This document shows, in pieces, positions 53,157 through 61,195 of a stretch of DNA of 64,000 bases (its first letter is position 1; each line of letters starts with the position of its first letter). A program made the position numbers and the translations under genes. This DNA comes from Rhodoblastus sp. 17X3 (GTDB taxonomy: Bacteria; Pseudomonadota; Alphaproteobacteria; Rhizobiales; Beijerinckiaceae). The stretch is from NCBI RefSeq assembly GCF_030056575.1, contig NZ_JASHHX010000003.1, positions 225,922 to 289,921 on the forward strand, given 5' to 3'. The notes under the pieces are model-generated. The model was not told the origin of the DNA. It searched no databases and worked only from the letters and a program-made list of their open reading frames with translations.

Positions 53157-54122
53157 TCAGCCGATCGAGGCGGCGGCCGCCTTTCGGCGCGCGGCTGCGA
53201 CCAGCACCGCCACGGCGCAGGAGGCCAGGCGGGTGATCACGGAATCCGCGCGGCTCGTGAGAATGATGGGAACGCGCGCGCCGAGCACGATTCCGGCGGC
53301 GTCGGCTCCAGCCAAAAAAGACAGGCTCTTCGCCAGCATGTTTCCCGCCTCCAGATCGGGAACGGCCAGGACATTGGCGTGGCCGGCGACCGGCGAAACG
53401 ATCTTCTTGATCTCTGCCGCCTCTGGGCTGATCGCATTGTCGAGCGCGAGCGGGCCTTCCAGGATCGCGCCCGTGATCTGGCCTCTGTCGGCCATTTTGC
53501 ACAAGGCCGCCGCCTCGATGGTCGAAGGAACCTTCGAGTTCACCGTTTCCATGGCGCTGAGGATCGCCACCCGGACCTCCTCTACGCCAAGCGCGTGGGC
53601 GAGGTCGATCGCGTTCTGGATGATGTCAGCCTTCTCCTCGAGCGTCGGAGCGATATTGATCGCGGCGTCGGTGATGATGAGCGCCTCGGGATGATTGGGC
53701 ACATCCATCACGAAGCAATGGCTGATGCGCCGGGACGTTCTGATGCCGGCCTGTTTGGAGACCACCGCGCCCATCAGTTCGTCGGTGTGCAGGCTGCCCT
53801 TCATCAGCGCCTCGACCTTGCCGGCGGAGACCAGTTCTACCGCCTTAGCTGCGGATTCGTGGCTATGCGTGGCGTTGACGACTTGCACGCCTTCGATATT
53901 CAATCCGGCCCGGCTGGCGATCTGACGAATGCGGTCCGCGGGGCCGACGAGGATCGGCTCGATCAGGCCCAGTTCTTTTGCCTCGATGGCGCCCGTAAGT
54001 GACACCAAATCGCAGGGGTGGGCGACCGCAACCTCGATCGTCGTTTCATTTTTCGCGGTGGCGATCAGACGATTGTATTTTTCATGGCGCAAACTCGCGC
54101 CTTGTTCCGCTTGTTCCGCCAT
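53157..54122 (-). CDS. pta: Phosphate acetyl/butyryltransferase
   Basis: This 321-residue enzyme is the short phosphotransacetylase type related to the C-terminal part of bifunctional enoyl-CoA hydratase/phosphate acetyltransferases. EVAVAHPCDLVSLTGAIEAK, LMKGSLHTDELMGAV, RISHCFVMDVPNHPEALIITDAA and GPLALDNAISPEAAEIKKI are characteristic. It converts acetyl-CoA (or butyryl-CoA) and phosphate to the acyl phosphate, handed to AckA. ATG 54122 with GGGGAG upstream is preferred to the longer open frame from 54236. Confidence 0.92.
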   Translation of the reverse strand: MAEQAEQGASLRHEKYNRLIATAKNETTIEVAVAHPCDLVSLTGAIEAKELGLIEPILVGPADRIRQIASRAGLNIEGVQVVNATHSHESAAKAVELVSAGKVEALMKGSLHTDELMGAVVSKQAGIRTSRRISHCFVMDVPNHPEALIITDAAINIAPTLEEKADIIQNAIDLAHALGVEEVRVAILSAMETVNSKVPSTIEAAALCKMADRGQITGAILEGPLALDNAISPEAAEIKKIVSPVAGHANVLAVPDLEAGNMLAKSLSFLAGADAAGIVLGARVPIILTSRADSVITRLASCAVAVLVAAARRKAAAASIG

Positions 54123-54529
54123 TGCAGTGTCTCCCCTATCCCCTTGCCGTTCTTGTTTTCGGCGCCGGCAAATTGGGCCGGCGTCCATCGGACTGCGCTC
54201 GAAATTTGATGATCGCGGCTCTTGGGTGGCGCGCAATATGTCGAAACAGTCAACATTAGCGAAAACAAGGAAATCTGACCGGGCTTATTGGCGCCTCATG
54301 TTCGACCCGCTGCACAAATTGCTTTCGGACTCGGTCTGTTCTCGGCCGTTTCGTCCGCCGCGGCCAATGCAAATAAACAATGCTCCGGGCGATATGTCGA
54401 ACCTTAACGCAGATCAAATCCGTTCACGTTCCGTAACGGAGATTGTCGCTTGCTGCGGGACTATGATCGGCGCAGAATTTTCGATGTCTTGAACGCCCGA
54501 GAACAGCCGGAAAGTCAGGCGGCCGGGTC
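54123..54529. other. 407-bp intergenic region
   Basis: This gap separates the divergent pta-ackA and DUF3300 genes. No gene is visible. The only notable element is the palindrome TCCGT-A-ACGGA at 54430-54440, about 90 bases before the DUF3300 start, a possible operator. The left half must contain the pta promoter. Confidence 0.5.
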
Positions 54530-56314
54530 GTGACACACAAGGTGATGAGGGGGCGCAAGGTGGACAAGAAAAAAACGCCGTCAAAATTGGCGACGAAACT
54601 GCTGAGCAGCGCCGCTTGCCTCTTGATCGGGCTGACGCCCGAATATTCATTTGCGATCGAAGCCCAACCGCCTGAAGGTCCCCCGCCCGCATCGTCTCAA
54701 CCGGCGCCAGAAGCAGCTCAGCCGGCAACGCCGTCTTCCCAGACCGCCCCGGCGACAGACGCCTCAAAGCCTGCGCCTGCGGCGGCGGAGCCGGAGCCTC
54801 CCCCAATCCCGGATGCATCCGCTCAGGAGGCGGCGCCCCCGCCCACGGCGCCGAACCCTGGGCCGGCGCCGAAATTCACGCTGGCGCAGCTCGAACAGCT
54901 TCTCGCGCCGATTGCCCTCTACCCGGATTCGCTACTCGCCCAGATCCTGCCCGCCTCGGCCTATCCGCTCGAGATCGTTCAGGCGGAGCGCTGGCTGGAG
55001 AAGAACGCCGAAGCTGTCGCCAAACAGGATTTCTCGGGCGCCGACGCGCAGAGCTGGGATCCGTCGGTGAAGGCGCTCTTGCGGTTCCCGGAGGTCATTA
55101 GGAAGCTCAACGCCGACCTGAATTGGACGACCAGCCTTGGCGATGCGATCGTCAGCCAGCCGCAAGACGTCGCCAACGCCATACAGGTCCTTCGCGCCAA
55201 GGCGATGAACGCGGGCTCTCTCAAGACCACGCAACAGCAAACGGTGAAGCGGAAGAAGCAGCACGGGCGCGACGTCGTGACGATCCAGTCCGCCGACCCC
55301 AATGTCGTCTATGTGCCGAGCTATGATCCTGCGGTCGCATACAGCGAACCGGCCTATGGCGCCGCCGTGGCGGCAGGCCTTCTGACTTTTGGCGCGGGCG
55401 TCGCGATCGGGTCGCTCTGGGCCGGAAATTACTGGAACTGGGGTTCGGGAGCCATTTATCGGCCGGTGTGGCCAGGCTATCCGGCCTGGCGCCCGCCTTA
55501 CGCGGGCTGGCGTCCCGGCGCGCCGATCAACACAGGCAACATTAATATCGGCAACAGCATATCCAGCCGTCCATGGGCGCCTGACGCTGGACGCTATCGT
55601 CCCGGCGGACGTCCCGGAGGCGTCGGCGGCGCCGGGCGTCCCGGCGGAATTGGCGGAGTCGGCGGCGTGGGTGGAGTCGGACGACCCGGAGGTATCGGCG
55701 GCGTTGGCGGCGCTGGCGGCGTTGGGCGCCCCGGAGGAATCGGCGGCGCCGGGAGCCGGCCCGGCGCGGGAGTCGGCAAGCCGGGACGCCTGCCGAATGC
55801 AGGCGCCCGACCGTCCACACGGCCTGCTGGCCGACAGGGCGCTCCCCGCGCGGCGCATCGCGTTGCAGGACCGCGCCGGGCGGTTTCCCGCCCAGCGTCG
55901 CTGGGAATGCCCGGCGGCTATCGCGGCGGTCCTCGCGGGTTCCATGGTGGCGGCATGCGAGCCGGCGGTTTCCATGGCGGCGGCGGGCGCGGCGGGTTCA
56001 GGGGCGGAGGCGGTCGTGGCGGCGGGCGCGGCGGGCGGAGGTCCGATCTCCGACTGAAGCATGACGTCACGTTGCTGGGCGTGATGCCCAACGGGCTTGG
56101 CTTGTACCGTTTCATTTATAACGGCGGCCACAAGGCGTACGTGGGCGTCATCGCGCAGGAGGTCAGAGGCGTCATGCCCGATGCCGTCTTCCGTGCGAAG
56201 GACGGCTATCTGCGGGTCGAGTATGCCAAGATCGGCGTGACGTTCCAGAGCTATGAGGAGTGGCTCGCTTCCGGAAGACAAATCCAAGTCCGACCGGTCC
56301 CGGCGGCATTTTGA
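54530..56314 (+). CDS. DUF3300 envelope protein with Gly-rich linker and S74-like C-terminal domain
   Basis: This 594-residue protein has a leader (about 1-45, SAACLLIGLTPEYSFA), a Pro/Ala-rich stretch (46-115), a DUF3300 domain (about 115-300: FTLAQLEQLLAPIALYPDSL, VVYVPSYDPAVAYSEP) and a 200-residue Gly/Arg-rich linker with GRPGGIGG and FHGGG repeats. Last comes a domain of about 90 residues beginning S505-D-L-R-L-K510-H-D, with GLGLYRFIYNGGHKAYVGVI, AQEVRGVMPDAV and YLRVEYAKIG. That last domain resembles the peptidase S74 intramolecular chaperone, whose Ser/Lys pair self-cleaves in phage tail spikes. GTG 54530 is used; ATG 54545 is an alternative. Function unknown. Confidence 0.82.
   Translation: MTHKVMRGRKVDKKKTPSKLATKLLSSAACLLIGLTPEYSFAIEAQPPEGPPPASSQPAPEAAQPATPSSQTAPATDASKPAPAAAEPEPPPIPDASAQEAAPPPTAPNPGPAPKFTLAQLEQLLAPIALYPDSLLAQILPASAYPLEIVQAERWLEKNAEAVAKQDFSGADAQSWDPSVKALLRFPEVIRKLNADLNWTTSLGDAIVSQPQDVANAIQVLRAKAMNAGSLKTTQQQTVKRKKQHGRDVVTIQSADPNVVYVPSYDPAVAYSEPAYGAAVAAGLLTFGAGVAIGSLWAGNYWNWGSGAIYRPVWPGYPAWRPPYAGWRPGAPINTGNINIGNSISSRPWAPDAGRYRPGGRPGGVGGAGRPGGIGGVGGVGGVGRPGGIGGVGGAGGVGRPGGIGGAGSRPGAGVGKPGRLPNAGARPSTRPAGRQGAPRAAHRVAGPRRAVSRPASLGMPGGYRGGPRGFHGGGMRAGGFHGGGGRGGFRGGGGRGGGRGGRRSDLRLKHDVTLLGVMPNGLGLYRFIYNGGHKAYVGVIAQEVRGVMPDAVFRAKDGYLRVEYAKIGVTFQSYEEWLASGRQIQVRPVPAAF
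55619..55770. repeat. Coding repeats (GGVGGVG-RPGGIGG) in the DUF3300 gene
   Basis: Repeated GGCGGMGTYGGCGG-type units encode alternating Gly-Gly-Val/Ile/Ala with RPGGIGG blocks. All unit lengths are multiples of three. A second Gly-rich block with FHGGG and GGRGG units lies at about 55910-56040. Confidence 0.7.
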
Positions 56315-56422
56315 TATTTCGGTCCTGGTCGGGCGGACTCACATTTTGCAAAACGGCGTCGCGACAATGCCAAACGCGTTGTCGCAGAAAGGCGGCCATG
56401 TTGTGACCCGGAACTCAACCAT

Positions 56423-57724
56423 GTGACGATGGGGAGCCTAATGGCCTGGAATCGCTGGTACGGAATCAAGAGCTATATCGGCTCTTCGCTCTGGGTCATC
56501 CCTTTCGTCGCGTTGGTCCTCGAGCAAATAGTGCTGCGAACTGTCCTCGCGCTCAGCGGCCAGCTTGATTGGACGCCGCTTTGGCCGCTTACGGAAGCAG
56601 CGACCTCTTCGGCGTTGCAAACGATCATCACGCTGTCGCTTTCCTTCCTCGTCTTCACCTTCGGTTCCATTCTCGTGGCCATTCAGGTGGCGAGCGGTCA
56701 GCTGACGCCGAGGATCATCGCGACCGCATTGTTGCGCGACAATGTCATCCGTCTGACTGCGGGGCTTTTCGTTTTCACGCTGCTATTCGCGATTGGCGCC
56801 GTCGCCCGGCCCAACCTTTCGGGGCCCCGGTTGATCCTTTGGCTGGCCGGCTTTCTCGGCCTCGCCTCCATTGCCGCTTTTCTTTATCTCATCGACTACG
56901 CCGCGCGGCTGCTTCGTCCGGGCTCGATCCTTTGGCGCATCGCCGAAGACGGCCTCGCCGTCATAGAGGATATCTATCCGAGGTCGGTCGAAGAGTCGGA
57001 TCACGGCCTAATCGCGCCGGCGTTCGGCACGCCAGCCCAAACGATTCCGCATCGAGGAAGCCCCGCTGTCGTCATAGCGATCAACATTCCCGCTTTGGTC
57101 GCAGAAGCTCGTCGTTCGGACGGCCTGATCGAACTGGTTCCGCGCGTCGGAAATTTTGTCGATGTTGGCGAGCCTCTTTTTAAATTGCATGGCGGCCGCG
57201 GTGCCATGGACCAGCACAGATTGCGGAGCCTGGTGGCATTCGCTTCCGAACGGACCATTGAGCAGGACGCGACCTTCGCCATAAGGGTGATCGTCGATGT
57301 TGCAAGCAAAGCTCTATCGCCGGCGATCAATGATCCGACGACCGGCGTTCTCGCGCTCGACCAGCTTCACAGGCTGTTGCGCAAGATCGGCCTCCGACAT
57401 CTTCACGATGAGATCGTTACGGACAGCGATGGAACCGGCCGGCTTGTTCTGCGAACGCCGAACTGGGACGATTTCGTTCAACTCTCCTTTTGCGAGATCC
57501 GGCTTTATGGCGCGGGAAATTTCCAGATCGCGCGTCGCCTGCGCGCGATGATTGAAGATCTCATCGCCAACCTGCCCGAACGGCGTCGGCCACCTCTAAG
57601 GCGGGAGCTCGAACTACTCGATCAAAGCATAGAGCGTCTTTACAATTCGCCGGAAGACCGGGCCTTGGCGCGGACACCCGACATGCAGGGGCTGGGCGGC
57701 GCAATGTCGGTCAAATCGACATGA
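56423..57724 (+). CDS. DUF2254 family membrane protein
   Basis: This 433-residue protein has four hydrophobic helices in the first 165 residues (WVIPFVALVLEQIVLRTVLAL, TIITLSLSFLVFTFGSILVAI and others). SGQLTPRIIATALLRDN follows the second, and a long cytoplasmic part ends the chain, including SPAINDPTTGVLALDQLHRLL. This is the DUF2254 pattern, predicted membrane proteins of unknown function. It precedes the SBF-family transporter gene by 12 bases, suggesting co-transcription. Confidence 0.85.
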   Translation: MTMGSLMAWNRWYGIKSYIGSSLWVIPFVALVLEQIVLRTVLALSGQLDWTPLWPLTEAATSSALQTIITLSLSFLVFTFGSILVAIQVASGQLTPRIIATALLRDNVIRLTAGLFVFTLLFAIGAVARPNLSGPRLILWLAGFLGLASIAAFLYLIDYAARLLRPGSILWRIAEDGLAVIEDIYPRSVEESDHGLIAPAFGTPAQTIPHRGSPAVVIAINIPALVAEARRSDGLIELVPRVGNFVDVGEPLFKLHGGRGAMDQHRLRSLVAFASERTIEQDATFAIRVIVDVASKALSPAINDPTTGVLALDQLHRLLRKIGLRHLHDEIVTDSDGTGRLVLRTPNWDDFVQLSFCEIRLYGAGNFQIARRLRAMIEDLIANLPERRRPPLRRELELLDQSIERLYNSPEDRALARTPDMQGLGGAMSVKST

Positions 57725-57736
57725 ACGAGCACCGCG

Positions 57737-58582
57737 ATGTCGATTGAGAAATTGATCAATGTCCTCGTCATTGTCACGCTGATCCAGCTGATGGTGACCA
57801 TCGGGTTGGGCGTAACGATCAGGGACGTGATCTCCGTAGCGATGAATTGGCGGCTGGCGGCCCGCGCCGCGATCGCCAATTACATTCTCGTTCCAGCCTG
57901 CGCGTTGGTCCTGCTGCTGATGGTCCAATCTACCGCACTGGTCGCGACCGGCATCCTGATCGCTGCGGCTTGTCCCGGCGCGCCTTACGGACCGCCCCTT
58001 GTTGGATTGGCCAAGGGCGGCGTTCCCGCTGCGGTCGGCCTGATGGCGCTGCTCGCGGGTTCCTCTGCGCTCGTCTCTCCCGTGTTGCTGAGCATCACGC
58101 TACCGTTCGTAGCGGGTGATCAGCCATTGGCCATCAATGTCGTCAAAATGGACGAGACGCTGTTTCTGACACAGCTTCTGCCCTTGGCGATCGCCATCGC
58201 TTTCAAGAACTGGCGGCCAGACTTGGCGGAACGGCTGGTGAAGCCGTCGAAGAGGTTGAGTCTCGCCCTCAACATCGTGACCATCGGGATGATCATCGCC
58301 GTTCAGTTCCCTCTGCTTCTGGCGATCAAGCCTGCCGGATACGCTGGAATGCTGGCGTTGACCTTGGCCGGCGTCGGTTTCGGTTGGTTGCTTGGTGGCG
58401 CCGGCGAAAGCCAGCGGGTTGCGATGGCTTTTTCCACGGGCGTCCGGAACGCCGGAGTGAGCCTCGCCATTGCAACGGTAAGCTTCCCCGGGACGGAGGC
58501 GGTGACCACGGCTTTGGCCTTCGCCATTTTCCAGACCATCGTGCTGGTCTTGCTGGCGTTCCTGTGGGGGCGATGGACGTAG
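57737..58582 (+). CDS. Bile acid:sodium symporter family (BASS) transporter
   Basis: This 281-residue membrane protein of about nine or ten helices belongs to the SBF/BASS fold. AACPGAPYGPPLVGLAKGGVP resembles the first crossover region and FSTGVRNAGVSLAIATVSFPG the second, where sodium and substrate bind in family members. Real substrates in bacteria are usually organic anions such as pantoate or 2-keto acids, not bile acids; here it is unknown. It closely follows the DUF2254 gene. Confidence 0.85.
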   Translation: MSIEKLINVLVIVTLIQLMVTIGLGVTIRDVISVAMNWRLAARAAIANYILVPACALVLLLMVQSTALVATGILIAAACPGAPYGPPLVGLAKGGVPAAVGLMALLAGSSALVSPVLLSITLPFVAGDQPLAINVVKMDETLFLTQLLPLAIAIAFKNWRPDLAERLVKPSKRLSLALNIVTIGMIIAVQFPLLLAIKPAGYAGMLALTLAGVGFGWLLGGAGESQRVAMAFSTGVRNAGVSLAIATVSFPGTEAVTTALAFAIFQTIVLVLLAFLWGRWT

Positions 58583-58792
58583 CCGGCATAGACTTCTTTT
58601 CCTGGCCGCCAACCGCGATCCGTCTCAACTTGAACGGCTTTTCTTGCCGCGCGTCGCCATGGCCTGAGCATTTTGGTCAGGGAATGAGGAACAAAAGATC
58701 CGCTCCGAGAATGCGAACTTTATCGGAAATGTTCGCCTTCGCCTCTGTTCCGACGGACGCCATGCTGGCGCCCGCCGCCTGACTTGGTTGTT

Positions 58793-60973
58793 TCATCCAT
58801 TGCGGCCTCCCAGGGCTTTGGTCTTGCTGGCCTTCGGACCCAGCAATTGCTCGACCTGGGCGAGCCGGCGCTGGCCCTCCTCGGGCGGCGCGCCGCGCGC
58901 GGCGATCATGAGATGCAGCGCCTCCAGCGCCTTGGCGGCCTCCGGGCTTCCGGCGGGCGCGAGTTTGGGCAAGGCGGCGATCGCCCGCTCGGGATCGAGC
59001 GCGACGAGCTGCAACTGCTCCCTGAAGATGTCCTTGAAGAGCTGGTTGTCGATCCGCTCGCCCGCCTCGCGGGATTCGCGGATGATCTTGAGCATGTTGA
59101 AGCCGCGTTCGTCGATCGAGCCTTCAGGCAGGCGGACGTAAATCAGCGCGCGCAAGAAGGCTTCTTCGAGCCCGCCCGCGTCGAAGCGATGTTCGAGCTT
59201 TTCACGCAATTGCGCAGCCGCCGCCTCGCGGTTGAGGTCGCGCGCCGCGCGGCGGCTTTCGGCGCCCTGTTCGCCGCCGAGGCCGACCACCGCCTGAAGC
59301 CAGGGAGAAGCGTAGGCGTTGAGGAAAAAAGCCTCGGTCATGGCCTCGCGCAAGACGCCGACGGAATTCAGCCATGTCGTCATCCAGGCCGAGCCGATGC
59401 GCTCCATCGCGACGAACGGATTGTCGTCAGCGACGGGCTTGCGATGCGCGCGCACCGTTTCCGCCGCGGCCTTGACCGAGGCCATCGCGGGATTGCGGTC
59501 GGAGAACGCGGCGAAGCGAAGCCGATGCGGATGCGTATCGCGCAGGAAAGCGGCGGTGGTCTCGCTCGCCGCCGCGCGGACGAATGGCTGCAGGAAGGTC
59601 TGGTACAGGCCGAGATTGATCTCGGAAACGCGCGCGGCGGTCGCGAAGCGCTTGTTGTCGAGGTCGCTGTTGACGCCGAATTTGCGAATGTCGTCGAGCG
59701 TCCGGGTCTCGAGGCGGAAGAGGAAATTGCCCTTGATCAGCGCGCGATTGCCTTCGACGGCGCCGGCGTCGTCGATGACGGCCTCGTAAAGGCCGGGCGG
59801 CAGCACGTCGATCAGGTCCATGACGGAGACGAATTCGCTGTGCTCCTTCTGCGCGACCTGGCCCGAGACGAAGATGCCGAGATGGCCGATGCTCTCATGC
59901 ACGGCGTAGACGATGGTCTGGCCATTGGCGACGATCTCGCCGACGTCCTGGTAAAGGTCGAGAATCCAGTCCAGCGCCTGCTGCGGCGGGGTGATGTTGT
60001 CGCCCCAGGAGCAGAAGCAGATGATTGGCGAACTGATGTTGCGCAGATCGATCCGCGCGCCGTCGGAGGTCCGGATCTCGCCGGCGGCGAGCTTGTTGCC
60101 GACGAAGAGATTGTCCGCGATCCATTGCATTTCATTGGCGTTGAGCAGCACCGGGCTGCCCCACCACGTCTCGAAATCGAGGAAGCGCTGCGCCTCGGTG
60201 TCCACCTTGGCATAGACGTTATAAGGCTTGCCCCAATAGGTGTTGGCGGGGTTGAGGGATTCGAAATTGGCGACGAGACTGGCGCCGTCGAAAATGCCGC
60301 CGCCGAGATCGCCCGCCAGGGCCGTGAGCCAGGTTCCGCCGAGCAGTCCGCCCGTATAGCGCATCGGGTTCTTGCCATGGACGCCCGCCCAATAGGACAG
60401 CGGCGAGCCCGCCAGCATGACCGGGCCGGAGAGGTCCGGATTGAGCGCGGCCATCATCATGATCTGCCAGCCGGCCTGGCAATTGGCGATGATGATCGGC
60501 TTGCCGTCCGCCTGCGGATGCAGCGAAGCGACCGTCGCCACGAAGACGGCCTCGGCCCGGCACACGTCCTCGACCGTCTGGCCGGGAACGGGGTCGGTCA
60601 GGAAGCCGACGAAATAGCAGGGATGCCCCGCCGCGAGCGCCGCCCCGATCTCGCTATAGTCCTTCATCCCGCCGATGCCGGGGCCGTGGCCCGCGCGCGG
60701 ATCGACGACGATGATCGGCGGCTTGTGCGGATCGATTTTGGCGCCCTTGGGCGGGATCACGCGCGTCAGTAGGTAATTCACCGGGCGCTCCAGCTTGCGC
60801 CCGTCGGTCACCAGCTCAACCTTGAAGCTCAGGACATGGGGCGCTTTCATCTCGGCGTGGGCGAAATATTCGTTCCCGCGCCGCCGCAACACGTCGAAGC
60901 TCAGGACGTAACGCTGGGCCGCATCGCTCCAATAGTCCAGCAGAGCATTGGTTGCCGTCTTTTTCTCGGACAT
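58793..60973 (-). CDS. DUF3141 family protein (alpha/beta-hydrolase-like, PHA synthase-related)
   Basis: This 726-residue protein matches DUF3141. After a helical N-terminus, a PhaC-like alpha/beta-hydrolase core appears: PPIIVVDPRAGHGPGIGGM, GHPCYFVGFLTDPVPGQ, ANCQAGWQIMMMAALNPD (nucleophile elbow with Cys replaced within NCQAGW) and SWGDNITPPQQALDWILDLY. A helical C-terminal half of about 300 residues follows. The family often neighbours pta/ackA genes, as it does within 5 kb here. The enzymatic role is not established. ATG 60973 has GGAGGA upstream. Confidence 0.88.
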   Translation of the reverse strand: MSEKKTATNALLDYWSDAAQRYVLSFDVLRRRGNEYFAHAEMKAPHVLSFKVELVTDGRKLERPVNYLLTRVIPPKGAKIDPHKPPIIVVDPRAGHGPGIGGMKDYSEIGAALAAGHPCYFVGFLTDPVPGQTVEDVCRAEAVFVATVASLHPQADGKPIIIANCQAGWQIMMMAALNPDLSGPVMLAGSPLSYWAGVHGKNPMRYTGGLLGGTWLTALAGDLGGGIFDGASLVANFESLNPANTYWGKPYNVYAKVDTEAQRFLDFETWWGSPVLLNANEMQWIADNLFVGNKLAAGEIRTSDGARIDLRNISSPIICFCSWGDNITPPQQALDWILDLYQDVGEIVANGQTIVYAVHESIGHLGIFVSGQVAQKEHSEFVSVMDLIDVLPPGLYEAVIDDAGAVEGNRALIKGNFLFRLETRTLDDIRKFGVNSDLDNKRFATAARVSEINLGLYQTFLQPFVRAAASETTAAFLRDTHPHRLRFAAFSDRNPAMASVKAAAETVRAHRKPVADDNPFVAMERIGSAWMTTWLNSVGVLREAMTEAFFLNAYASPWLQAVVGLGGEQGAESRRAARDLNREAAAAQLREKLEHRFDAGGLEEAFLRALIYVRLPEGSIDERGFNMLKIIRESREAGERIDNQLFKDIFREQLQLVALDPERAIAALPKLAPAGSPEAAKALEALHLMIAARGAPPEEGQRRLAQVEQLLGPKASKTKALGGRNG

Positions 60974-61195
60974 CGATTCCTCCCGTGTTGCGGTCGCAAC
61001 GGAGCGAGCCGTTCCATCGCGCCGCCGCCGCCCTCTCCAACTGGTTCCGCTTGCTCCGGCTGCGCAATAGGAGCAATGACGCCGGCAAAAGGTCAATCCC
61101 TGCCAATGTCTCCAGGCTGAGGCCGGATCAGCGCGCCTTGGGCAAAACGCTCGACCGGCGCTGTTATTTTTTCAGGAAGCCGTTATGCTTCCGAA

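Noticed and set aside
58784..60772. 662-codon open frame on the plus strand
   Set aside because: Antisense to the DUF3141 gene, which has a good ribosome site and family motifs.
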